Assembly: GCA_964441945.1 (NCBI GenBank)
Contig: CAYTWB010000002.1
Location: 1 to 64,000, forward strand
Length of the DNA: 64,000 nucleotides
Direction: 5' to 3'
Origin: JADGQM01 sp964441945
GTDB taxonomy: Bacteria > Desulfobacterota > Syntrophobacteria > Syntrophobacterales > Syntrophobacteraceae
Shown in pieces: positions 53,501 through 61,796 of this stretch; within the stretch, counting starts at the first letter, position 1, and every line of letters starts with the position of its first letter. Both the position numbers and the translations under genes were made by a program. Below the pieces are notes generated by a model. The model made no database searches and was not told the origin of the DNA. It saw nothing but the letters and a program-made list of their open reading frames with translations.

Positions 53501-54668
53501 GTGGGGCCAGTACGGCAGCGGTAAGGGCGAATTGAGCGGCCCAAGCGGCCTGGCGGTGGACGAGCTCGGCCATATCTATGTCGCGGAAGACGGCAACCAC
53601 CGCATCCAGAAATTCGATTCGAACGGCAACTTCATCGGCATGTGGGGTCGTGAGGGGTCCGGCCGGGGGAAGTTCTACTTTCCCGAGGACGTGGCCGTGA
53701 ACGCTGAAGGTTTTGTCTATGTGGCGGATACCAACAACAATCGTATCCAAAAATTCAAGTCGACCGGCAGGTTTGTCGACTCCTGGGGCCAAAACAGCAA
53801 GAAGGGATATTTCAACGAACCGTGCGGCATTGCGGTGGACGCCAACGGCCTTGTGATTGTTGCGGATACGGGCAACCACCGTATTCAGCTGTTCGAGTCC
53901 AAGAAAGGCAAGTTTCTTGCCGTATTTGGCTCCAAGGGCGTTTCCGAGGGAAGGTTCCAATATCCCCGCGGCGTTGCGGTGACCAAGAAAGGCTTTCTCT
54001 ATGTGGCGGACACCGAGAACAACCGCATTCAGAAATTTGATTCGTCCGGCACTTTCCTCACCCAGTGGGGCAAAGCCGGCGCCGGCCCTGGGAACTTCTG
54101 TTTACCTTACGGTGTTGCGGTAGATGCGCAGGGCTTTGTCTATGTGGCGGACACCTACAACCACCGCGTCCAGAAATTCAGCTCGTCCGGCGCCTTCATT
54201 ATCCAGTGGGGTGAAGAAGGCACGGACCAGGGACAGTTTTTCTCACCAATGGGTATTGCCGTGGACGCGGGCGGGAATGTCTATGTGGCGGATTCCGGCA
54301 ACCACCGCATCCAGAAATTCAATTCGTCCGGCGCCTTCATCGCCATGTGGGGTGAATGGGGGTCGAGTCAGGGCCGATTCAAGGTCCCGGCCGGCATAGC
54401 CGTGGACGAGGAAGGCTTCGTTTTCGTGGCGGACAGTGACAACTACCGCATCCAAAAATTCGATGCATCCGGAACGTTTATCACCACATGGGGCGAAGAG
54501 GGTGCAACCGCCGGTTATTTTGCTATTCCTCAAGGCGTGGCGGTGGATGCGAGGGGCAAGGTCTATGTCGCGGACAGCGGCAATGACCGCAGCCAGAAGT
54601 TTCGCCCCGCACCCCAAACAGACGTGGCTGACGACCCGTCAAGTCCCGCTCCGCAAGAGGGGGACTGA
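53499..54668 (+). CDS. NHL-repeat beta-propeller protein, N-terminus replaced at a junction
   Basis: About 390 codons encode eight NHL repeats of about 47 residues (consensus FVYVADTxNxRIQKFxSSGxFxxxWGxxGxxxGxFxxPxGIAVD, split by variation), enough for a six- to eight-bladed propeller. Homology begins abruptly at WGQYGSGKGELSGPSGLAVDELG next to the headless activator, so a signal peptide and true start were probably lost. The frame is open upstream to an ATG at 53133, but that part is antisense to the activator. Only weak starts (GTG 53475, TTG 53499) lie near the domain, so expression is doubtful. Confidence 0.8.
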   Translation: MWGQYGSGKGELSGPSGLAVDELGHIYVAEDGNHRIQKFDSNGNFIGMWGREGSGRGKFYFPEDVAVNAEGFVYVADTNNNRIQKFKSTGRFVDSWGQNSKKGYFNEPCGIAVDANGLVIVADTGNHRIQLFESKKGKFLAVFGSKGVSEGRFQYPRGVAVTKKGFLYVADTENNRIQKFDSSGTFLTQWGKAGAGPGNFCLPYGVAVDAQGFVYVADTYNHRVQKFSSSGAFIIQWGEEGTDQGQFFSPMGIAVDAGGNVYVADSGNHRIQKFNSSGAFIAMWGEWGSSQGRFKVPAGIAVDEEGFVFVADSDNYRIQKFDASGTFITTWGEEGATAGYFAIPQGVAVDARGKVYVADSGNDRSQKFRPAPQTDVADDPSSPAPQEGD

Positions 54669-55097
54669 GGAGCAGAATGGAGGACCAAGGAGGTCGCCGG
54701 TCAAGCGCGGCAAGGGTTGGCAGGAACATGAGCAGTTGACAGCGGGCAACCGATATGTTAGCCGGAAACCGTAAGGAGTATTGTCTCAACCTGTGTGGCC
54801 GGCCCTCAGCTGTTGGCGGTAGATTGATCCACATATCGCCGGGTTGCTTCCAAAAAGGAACCCCCTGTGCAATCTCTGCTCCCGTATCTTGAAAGTCCCG
54901 GTCTGGGGACCTTCCTGGATGTCCGGCTTTTCAGCCGGGACCCTGATTCCCTTGACCGGAGCGATTTCCCGTTTTGTATGGTGAGAGATTCTCATTCTCT
55001 AACCCGGGCCGTCAGTGCCGGGTTGGTGAGCGATGCCGCATTCCCGTTGAAGGATGTTCTCCTCCTCCTTCAAAAGGATGGCTGCACGCCGGCCTGC

Positions 55098-55317
55098 GCC
55101 TATGCGCGTTAATTTAAGTGGATTCGAGTGTACTTTCGAATACATAGGATCCCGGCTGCCAACACGCACCGTCACCCCGGCAGGCATTTAGCCGGGGTCC
55201 AGAAGACTCTCAAGACCCTCGATTCCGGCCAACATGCCGGAATGACGTTTGGGTAACTTCCCGGTTATGTAACCAGTTGGTACCATACGGAATATCCTTA
55301 AGTTGACGCGTATGGGC
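55098..55317. repeat. MITE-like element with imperfect 21-bp terminal inverted repeats
   Basis: GCCTATGCGCGTTAATTTAAG at 55098-55118 matches the complement of 55297-55317 at 17 of 21 positions; all four differences are transitions. The 220-bp interior is non-coding and contains the hairpin pair at 55170-55247. It looks like a decayed non-autonomous insertion. Confidence 0.55.
55170..55247. repeat. REP/BIME-like double hairpin
   Basis: Two stems stand side by side: CCCCGGC (55175-55181) with GCCGGGG (55191-55197), and ATTCCGGC (55222-55229) with GCCGGAAT (55236-55243). They are enclosed by CGTCA (55170) and TGACG (55247). The CCGGAATGACG type of sequence is common in dispersed bacterial extragenic repeats. 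Confidence 0.65.
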
Positions 55318-55560
55318 CTGCGCCGGCCTTCGGCCCCCGAACAAACTGGACAGTCGGGCATAAGAAAACAGCTCAAGTCCATAGTCCAATGAGGTTTTCA
55401 TGGGTGGAGTACCGTTATCGATCTTTGTGGCCGTGTATTTGGAGGTCCTGTCGTCCGAGGTCTTTTGGGGATCCCTCTGGCCTGTCTGACGCAGAAAGAT
55501 AGAGGGTGTTTAGTGGCAGGTCCTTATGGTGGCTGTAAATGCATGGAGGATTCTACTCTG

Positions 55561-56871
55561 ATGAAGCGAACAATGGCTGTTTTGATCTTGATGCTTTTGC
55601 TGTTCGGTTTGTCGGCCAATGTGTCGGCGCGAGAAAATGCTGCGGAACGGGGCACCGCAGATCTACCCCGAATTCGGCCTTATCAGATTCTCTTCAATTC
55701 GGGAGGCTCTATTGCCATTACCATGTATGATGCGTGCTCACAAACTCCTATTGTTGTGCCGGAGTACAATTATGACACCACATTGAACAACCCCGCTGCC
55801 TATGTTCGCGGAAGTGGGCCTCTTACCATCCGAGTGAAATGGCGCGTTGAATCGGGAGAAACATCCGAGGCCACTGTATGGGCCACGGGGACCTTCGGTG
55901 GGTTTGCCCCTACCGTGGTCACTTTTTCCGGCGATGAATCCGACTGGATTTCAATGACGACTCAGCAGGCTTTGCCCGATGTCATAAACACCAGCAACGT
56001 GTCATGGGAATGGAAGTTCAAGATCGGGTCATCGGAGGAGATGGTCATCGGGCAGACAGATCATGTCATCTATACGGTGCACAGAAAACCATCTTCTTCT
56101 CCGGTCTATCTTGATCTGGTCAAATGGACGACGGATTGGTGTAAGGGTCTTCCCGCGCCGTATGATGACAAAGCCATTGCCGACGAGGTCCTGAACGGCT
56201 TCGCATCAAGCGGTGTGATTCGTTATGGAATTCCAGGATGGACCACACCGGACATCTTGTGCAAGAAGGGCGGGATGTGTGGAGGGATGATGGAAGTCTT
56301 TTATGATGCCTGTGGTACACAGGGCGTCCACGTTGCCCGCAGTTGTTATATTTTAAAAAATGCTGCTCCCAAACCTGAGTATAAATGGCGCAGCATGATC
56401 ATTTTTTCGCCCGGTATCGGCAATCAGGAACCAACTCGCCCTGAACAGGGGATACGGGAGGTTGATAACAAATATCCTTGTCCGAAATACCTGGGAGATT
56501 CAGCAACAGACGATGACATCGAATACCAGGTCGAAAAGGCCTACGAGTTTTTTGCACCAGACGACGGGCATTGCATCAATTTCCTGACATACGAAGGAAA
56601 GATTTATTTGTATGACCTCTCTTTCGGAACGGGGCCATGGCCGGACACCTTCTCCAGACTTCCTGATGGAATGATGAAAGGCAAAAAACTGAAGCCGTTC
56701 AGAATGAACTACATGGACGAAGCCATAGATTACATGCGCGGGGAGATAGAGTACAAGACTGATAAATCCCGTTGTTCCTTCCATAAGAAAGGTCCACTCC
56801 TTGATGTGAAATCTACAATAATCCCTTACAGTAATGACGAGTTTGCTTATAAATGGTACACTATCCCGTAG
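55561..56871 (+). CDS. Exported protein with transglutaminase-like Cys-His-Asp core
   Basis: A 436-residue protein with a signal peptide (about 1-24, RTMAVLILMLLLFGLSANVSA). The second half shows KGGMCGGMMEVFYDACGTQGVHVARSC (about 238-264) and DGHCINFLTYEGKIYLYDLSFG (about 335-356). Their spacing and context resemble the catalytic Cys, His and Asp of transglutaminase-like peptidases. Family membership is inferred from this pattern only. The first half is Thr/Ser-rich and beta-like. The ATG at 55561 follows GGAGG at a wide spacing of 12; a longer frame from 55465 lacks a signal peptide at its start. The next gene is also exported, so the two may act together. Confidence 0.65.
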   Translation: MKRTMAVLILMLLLFGLSANVSARENAAERGTADLPRIRPYQILFNSGGSIAITMYDACSQTPIVVPEYNYDTTLNNPAAYVRGSGPLTIRVKWRVESGETSEATVWATGTFGGFAPTVVTFSGDESDWISMTTQQALPDVINTSNVSWEWKFKIGSSEEMVIGQTDHVIYTVHRKPSSSPVYLDLVKWTTDWCKGLPAPYDDKAIADEVLNGFASSGVIRYGIPGWTTPDILCKKGGMCGGMMEVFYDACGTQGVHVARSCYILKNAAPKPEYKWRSMIIFSPGIGNQEPTRPEQGIREVDNKYPCPKYLGDSATDDDIEYQVEKAYEFFAPDDGHCINFLTYEGKIYLYDLSFGTGPWPDTFSRLPDGMMKGKKLKPFRMNYMDEAIDYMRGEIEYKTDKSRCSFHKKGPLLDVKSTIIPYSNDEFAYKWYTIP

Positions 56872-56919
56872 CTGTTAAAGCTATAGTTATCATTTATTAA
56901 TCATATAAAGGAGCCATGT

Positions 56920-57387
56920 ATGTTAAAAAATATGCTATTCATAGTGATGACAATATCATCCATGTTAGTTTATGGACATGCAGTTGTCCATGGCTCTCCT
57001 GAAAACGCTGCAAATCCGCCCCCGGCCCTGGAGAGAATTGCGATCATGATCGAAGATAAGACGCTGACCGTTGACTGGGTTTCCGTCCAAGAAGCTATCC
57101 AGGAGATAGGGATGCCGGAAACACCGCCTGGAATCTCCGAAGAATCGCGTACAAAAGAACTATTGGGTCAAATACTGTTGCGCGATGCCCCCCTGAAGGT
57201 CTCGTCGGATGCCCGGCTGCCCGGTGTCATGCCCCCTTTGGAGATGCTGAAATGTGCAGCCATTGACGCACTGGTGCGATTAGATGCCAGGGAATACGTG
57301 ATCGAGATTCAAAAAGTCTATGAAAGCACCCGGTATGCAATACTAAAAGAGAAGGCAAGGAGAGCAATCGACTCTCTGCAACAATAA
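56920..57387 (+). CDS. Small exported HEAT-like protein
   Basis: A 155-residue protein with a signal peptide (about 1-26, MLFIVMTISSMLVYGHAVVHG). The helical mature part includes PLEMLKCAAIDALVRLDAREYVIEIQKVYESTRYAILKEKARRAIDSL (about 105-153), which reads like one or two HEAT-type helical pairs. I do not recognise a specific family. AAGGAG lies seven bases before the ATG. It is 48 bases after the transglutaminase-like gene and probably in the same operon. Confidence 0.7.
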   Translation: MLKNMLFIVMTISSMLVYGHAVVHGSPENAANPPPALERIAIMIEDKTLTVDWVSVQEAIQEIGMPETPPGISEESRTKELLGQILLRDAPLKVSSDARLPGVMPPLEMLKCAAIDALVRLDAREYVIEIQKVYESTRYAILKEKARRAIDSLQQ

Positions 57388-57399
57388 TCCGGGATGCAG

Positions 57400-57897
57400 T
57401 CAATGGTCCTGTGGAACCTCGGAAAAGAACCGGTCAGCACTGATCAGCCGGAAGGCTCGGACATCCGCCACAACCCCCATACCGGCTTTCTCCGGCATGA
57501 CGTATGCGGGTATTTTCAGACGGTTTTTCAGAGAGGGCATCATTTCCCTCGGATAATCACCACACTCGAAAAAGGTCCCGTTGAGGGAGCAGACCTTCCT
57601 ACACCGCTCAATAGTGTGGAATGCACGGTGCTTTCCGACCCGGCAGTGTGGACGAAAATGGTAGCCTGGGTACATACCCCGCCTAAAGAGCCGGCACTCG
57701 AATATCGCCTGGATGCCTGCGGAAGCTTTCACATCGGGCGATGGTTCGAAAGCGGTCCCGGCAAGGGTTTGTGAGGTGGTTGCATGTTCGGTTGTGGGCG
57801 GAAACACTCCCTTCGGTCGGGTCCCGCTCATCCCGCTCCCGTTAGCCCCTCCAGACCATCGTTGACATGACATCCACGTCCTTGACCAGATTCGCAT
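57400..57897 (-). CDS. Uncertain frame, possibly a gene fragment
   Basis: A 165-codon leftward frame whose last 60 residues (KGTFFECGDYPREMM-like region and MPEKAGMGVVADVRAFRLISADRFF, roughly) look protein-like, while the first half does not. There is no clear ribosome binding site, and a rightward frame of 126 codons (57394-57774) overlaps it. It may be the end of a decayed gene. Confidence 0.25.
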   Translation of the reverse strand: MRIWSRTWMSCQRWSGGANGSGMSGTRPKGVFPPTTEHATTSQTLAGTAFEPSPDVKASAGIQAIFECRLFRRGMYPGYHFRPHCRVGKHRAFHTIERCRKVCSLNGTFFECGDYPREMMPSLKNRLKIPAYVMPEKAGMGVVADVRAFRLISADRFFSEVPQDH

Positions 57898-58211
57898 TGT
57901 TTATCGCAATCGCCTTGTACGCAGACCTGGGAGACTCGCTCCATCTACGCTTGCGCATGCTTTGGCAATTTTGCAGGAGATGTTCACACCATAGCCATGG
58001 GCTAACGAAAGCATCAACTGGACGGCGCAACCACGTGTTCTTGCGGAAATTGGTCCCGCGAAATAAAACTCGGTGCCCGTTTGGCGCCGCCGGTTGTGCT
58101 TGGTGTTATGCGGTCCAGTTGTTGCCGGCCGGTTGTGGAAACAGGCGTGAGCGGCTGGGATGAGCAGTGCCGACGTCAGAACCATCTCTACGGAGTTGTG
58201 AGACTCATGCT

Positions 58212-58568
58212 ATGAGCATCCTGACCATTCTGATCGGCCTAATCCTCCTTTGCCTGGTGGGCGTGTGGGCGTGTCTCAGCACGCGAACTTTGCGAAACAG
58301 GGCAGCCTTCAGTTACGCGTTCGGTGTGGCGGCGGTCGTTTTGACCTCCCTGCCGCTCAGCGTCTTTGTCACGTGGTCCATTTCGCCCTTCTGGAACTGG
58401 GTGGGCGGCGTGGCGGGTGTCAGGCTCGTCAGCCACGCGGGGCCGGCGCTGGGGTGCTATGTGGCAGTACTCGCAGTGTGCGAAGTATTGCTGGGCAGTG
58501 TTGGCGTGCTCCTCATGCGGCTCGGCCTGAAGCGAGGCGCCCCGGGCGGAAGCGATGAGGCCGGATAA
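58212..58568 (+). CDS. Small three-helix membrane protein
   Basis: A 118-residue hydrophobic protein with about three membrane helices: ILTILIGLILLCLVGVWACL (about 3-22), FSYAFGVAAVVLTSLPLSVFVTW (about 33-55) and GCYVAVLAVCEVLLGSVGVLLM (about 80-101). A basic/acidic tail RLGLKRGAPGGSDEAG ends it. I do not recognise the family. The ATG at 58212 has only a distant GGAG, so the start is uncertain. It sits alone between non-coding DNA with an inverted repeat upstream and acs downstream on the other strand. Confidence 0.55.
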   Translation: MSILTILIGLILLCLVGVWACLSTRTLRNRAAFSYAFGVAAVVLTSLPLSVFVTWSISPFWNWVGGVAGVRLVSHAGPALGCYVAVLAVCEVLLGSVGVLLMRLGLKRGAPGGSDEAG

Positions 58569-58814
58569 CCAAGGCCTGGAGGCGATGCGGAACCATGTGG
58601 GAGGTGTGTTTACGAAGTTTCCGGGCGGGGGTGGAAACCATCACTGCGCTGGATGCTATGGGTGCCATTGCAAACAAGGGCCTTCTTCGAACAGGGATGT
58701 TGTACCTGTGATGCCTGGCACAGCGGTCCGAAGGCCCGGTGGACTGCTTTGGAGCCGGGACGCAGGCCGGAGGAAGATTGACGGTGCGGTTCCCGCTCGG
58801 CCTTGGTGCGGTTT

Positions 58815-60758
58815 CTATTCTGCGGCTACCGCCCGGCGATGCTCGATGAGGTTCTCGACCACAGCAGGTTCAGCAAGCGTACTGGTGTCGCCCAGTTCGG
58901 AAATCTGATTGGCGGCGATTCTACGGAGAATCCGCCGCATGATTTTTCCCGATCGAGTCTTGGGTAAACCGGGTGACCACTGGATAAAGTCGGGTGAAGC
59001 GATCGGCCCGATTTCCTTTCTTACCCACTGGATGAGCTCTTGCCGCAATTCGTTTGAAGGGTGTCGATCGGCTTTCAGAGTCACGTAGGCATAGATGCCC
59101 TGGCCCTTGAGGTCATGCGGAAATCCGACCACAGCCGCTTCCGCGATGGCGGGGTGAGCAACCAGAGCGCTTTCGACCTCCGCTGTTCCCAGGCGATGCC
59201 CCGAGACATTGATGACATCGTCGACACGACCCGTGATCCAGTAGTAACCATCCTCATCCCGGCGAGCTCCGTCACCGGTAAAGTAGACCCCCTTGTGAAC
59301 ACCAAAGTAGGTCTCTTTGAATCGTTCATGATCGCCGTACACGGTTCGCAGCATTCCAGGCCAGGGATCGGTAATCACCAGATTACCCTTTCCGGGCCCG
59401 TCGATCCGGTTGCCTTCCGGATCAATAATGGCCGGCTTCAGGCCGAAGTACGGCAAGGTGGCGGACCCCGGCTTGAGTGCTGTCGCTCCCGGAAGCGGGG
59501 TGATCAGGATGCCACCCGATTCCGTCTGCCACCAGGTATCGACAATGGGACAACGTTTCTCCCCGACGACATCGTAGTACCAGAGCCAAACTTGCGGGTT
59601 GATGGGTTCCCCGACCGTACCGAGAAGCCGCAATGACTTCCGGGAGGTCTTCTTCACGAGCTCGTCGCCCTGACGCATCAGTGCTCGAATGGCTGTCGGG
59701 GCGGTATAGAAGATACTGACCTTGTGTTTGTCAACCACTCTCCAAAAACGAGACCAATCGGGGTGATTGGGCACTCCCTCGAACATAACGGTTGTTGCAC
59801 CATTGGCCAGGGGGCCGTAGACAATGTAGCTGTGCCCCGTTACCCAGCCGATGTCTGCGGTGCACCAGTAGATGTCCCCGTCATGATAGTCGAAAACGTG
59901 CTGATGCGTCAGCGAGGTGTAAGCCAGATAGCCTCCGGTGGTATGGAGCACGCCCTTGGGCTTCCCTGTAGAGCCGGAGGTATAAAGGATGAAGAGCGGG
60001 TCCTCGGCATCCATCTCCTCGGGCGGGCAGACAGGGGAAGCTTCCCGCATGAGCCTGCCCCACTCCATATCGCGTCCGGGTATCCAGGGGATTTGAGCAC
60101 CGGTGTGCTTCACCACAATCACCTTCTCAACAACGGAGCATTTCCGGACAGCTTCATCGGTGTTGATTTTCAAGGGGATAGTCTTGCCACCGCGCAGCCC
60201 TTCATCTGCGGTGATGACCACCCGGCCCCGGCAGTCCTGGATACGTCCCGCCAGAGACTCGGGTGAGAAACCGCCAAATACGACCGAGTGAACAACGCCG
60301 ATGCGTGTGCAGGCGAGCATGGCGACCACAAGCTCCGGGACCATCGGCAGATAGATGGTGACCCGGTCACCCCGTCGAAGTCCCATCGACTTCAGCACAT
60401 TGGCAAACCGGCACACCTCTTCATGCAGCCGGCGATAGGTGATGCTTTGGCTTTCGGCGGGATCATCCCCTTCCCAAATGATGGCAATCCGATCTCCTCG
60501 ATCGGCAAGGTGACGATCCAGGCAGTTGTAGCTGACATTCAGTTTACCGTCGATGAACCACTTGATGCGAATGTCATCCTCGAATGACCCCGCTTTTACT
60601 TTGGTCCAGGGTTTGAACCAGTCGAGGCGTTTGGCCTGTTCTCCCCAGAACCCTTCGGGATCTTTGATTGAATGCTCATACATCTGCTGGTAGGTCTCGC
60701 TGTTCACCCAGGCTGACTTCGCCCAGGATTCCGGGACAGGAATCAGTTGGTCCGCCAT
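58815..60758 (-). CDS. acs: Acetyl-CoA synthetase (AMP-forming)
   Basis: Converts acetate, CoA and ATP to acetyl-CoA via acetyl-AMP. The 647-residue enzyme has the AMP-binding P-loop YTSGSTGKPKGVLHTTGGY (about 262-280), the adenine site DTWWQTESGG (about 409-418) and FTGDGARRDEDGYYWITGRVDDVINVSGHRLGT. The C-terminal KTRSGKIMRRILRRIA contains the catalytic Lys that is controlled by acetylation in this family. It likely activates acetate for growth or recapture. Confidence 0.96.
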   Translation of the reverse strand: MADQLIPVPESWAKSAWVNSETYQQMYEHSIKDPEGFWGEQAKRLDWFKPWTKVKAGSFEDDIRIKWFIDGKLNVSYNCLDRHLADRGDRIAIIWEGDDPAESQSITYRRLHEEVCRFANVLKSMGLRRGDRVTIYLPMVPELVVAMLACTRIGVVHSVVFGGFSPESLAGRIQDCRGRVVITADEGLRGGKTIPLKINTDEAVRKCSVVEKVIVVKHTGAQIPWIPGRDMEWGRLMREASPVCPPEEMDAEDPLFILYTSGSTGKPKGVLHTTGGYLAYTSLTHQHVFDYHDGDIYWCTADIGWVTGHSYIVYGPLANGATTVMFEGVPNHPDWSRFWRVVDKHKVSIFYTAPTAIRALMRQGDELVKKTSRKSLRLLGTVGEPINPQVWLWYYDVVGEKRCPIVDTWWQTESGGILITPLPGATALKPGSATLPYFGLKPAIIDPEGNRIDGPGKGNLVITDPWPGMLRTVYGDHERFKETYFGVHKGVYFTGDGARRDEDGYYWITGRVDDVINVSGHRLGTAEVESALVAHPAIAEAAVVGFPHDLKGQGIYAYVTLKADRHPSNELRQELIQWVRKEIGPIASPDFIQWSPGLPKTRSGKIMRRILRRIAANQISELGDTSTLAEPAVVENLIEHRRAVAAE

Positions 60759-60815
60759 AGCATTCTCCTCGGTTATCTCCTATCTCTTTCTTCCAGCATT
60801 CCCGGCAGGATGGGT

Positions 60816-61277
60816 TCAAGACGGCTGTTGCTCGATGAGTGTTCGAAGTACATCCTCTTTCCCGATAATACCCACCAGGTTGGTTTGCTCCTGAACAGGC
60901 AGAGTATGAAAGCCCCTGGTTACCATCAACGTAGCGATCTCTTCCAGGCTCGTCTCCGGGCTCACGGTCACGGGATTGGTGCTCATCGCCTCCGAAACGG
61001 TTGCAGCGGCAATCTTGCGCACCTCCTTTTCATAGCTCTTGGGCGAAACCAAGGGGATCAGGCCATCCAAAAGGTTGAAGAAGGATGGAAGAGGCAGTGT
61101 CTTCTGTTGAGCCACCAGATCGCTTTGGCAGATGATCCCCACCAGATTGCCGTTTTCATCCACAACCGGCAGTCCGTTGATGTGGTTGTCGAGCAGGACC
61201 TTCGCGGCATCCGTAATACGGGTTTCAGGCGATACCGTGATCAACTCCCTTTTCATGATATCCTTTGCCTTGAGCAT
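60816..61277 (-). CDS. Two-CBS-domain protein
   Basis: A 153-residue protein made of two CBS modules: MLKAKDIMKRELITVSPETRITDAAKVLLDNHINGLPVVDENGNLVGIICQSDL (about 1-54) and VSEAMSTNPVTVSPETSLEEIATLMVTRGFHTLPVQEQTNLVGIIGKEDVLRTL (about 93-146). CBS pairs bind adenosine nucleotides and regulate enzymes or channels. Being 57 bases upstream of acs, it may sense AMP/ATP in connection with acetate activation (inference). The start at 61277 follows AAGGAGTTCAGT; a longer frame to 61484 adds non-conserved residues. Confidence 0.9.
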   Translation of the reverse strand: MLKAKDIMKRELITVSPETRITDAAKVLLDNHINGLPVVDENGNLVGIICQSDLVAQQKTLPLPSFFNLLDGLIPLVSPKSYEKEVRKIAAATVSEAMSTNPVTVSPETSLEEIATLMVTRGFHTLPVQEQTNLVGIIGKEDVLRTLIEQQPS

Positions 61278-61796
61278 GACTGAACTCCTTTGTGAGAAAT
61301 CGAGGAGTAGAGACCTGGACCGTGTCCATGCTCCCCTGCCGCCCATTGTCTTGAGGGCGGCGAACGGATGAGTGCGGATAACCCGGTTTTCTTTCCGGAA
61401 GACATCGCAGAGAGTGTACCCCTCTTTCAGCGATGTTTCCGTTTGTCCACTTTCATTTATACACCATGTCCACGGGGACGGCAAAAACTGTTGGCGGTTG
61501 AGTCAACCCTTGTACCGTTATAGCAAACCGGCGGTCCTCCGTGCCGGTAATGCCTTTGCTTGCCGCACAACGCAACCGTGCGGGAACACCGCTTGATCAA
61601 CATCCAAACCGCAATATGCCGAATAATCCGTTTCCATGGAGCGTCCCCGTGCGGTAGAATGGGGACAGTTGCCCGGCAATGGCGGCAGCTCAGCGCGGAT
61701 TCGTTATTCCTGCACGAGGTCCAAAGGGGATAATGTAGAGGGCGGAGAGCCTGTGGAGGTTTTTTTGAGGGGCCTTCCCTCGGGTCCTGTGGGGAC
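61278..61796. other. Divergent intergenic region, no gene seen
   Basis: About 520 bases between the leftward CBS-acs pair and rightward thrC. It has a small hairpin, GCCGCAC with GTGCGGG (about 61562-61583), but no assignable promoter pair or coding frame. Confidence 0.45.

Larger units (their letters stand above)
54669..55560. other. Intergenic region with repeat elements, no supported gene
   Basis: About 890 bases between the NHL gene and the transglutaminase-like gene. They contain the inverted-repeat element at 55098-55317. Small frames such as 54867-55112 (81 codons) have no recognisable features. Confidence 0.5.

Noticed and set aside
53501..53960. Treating the 361-codon leftward frame as a full regulator.
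   Set aside because: Its first 150 or so codons are antisense of the NHL repeats; only the part from 53500 leftward is regulator sequence.
58000..58121. Integron attC-like site before the small membrane protein (GGCTAAC at 58000, GTTATGC at 58105, inverted repeat CAACTGGAC/GTCCAGTTG).
   Set aside because: The core-like heptamers do not match RYYYAAC/GTTRRRY, and the 9-bp repeat extends beyond the supposed 3' core. No matching second site follows the gene and no integrase is present.
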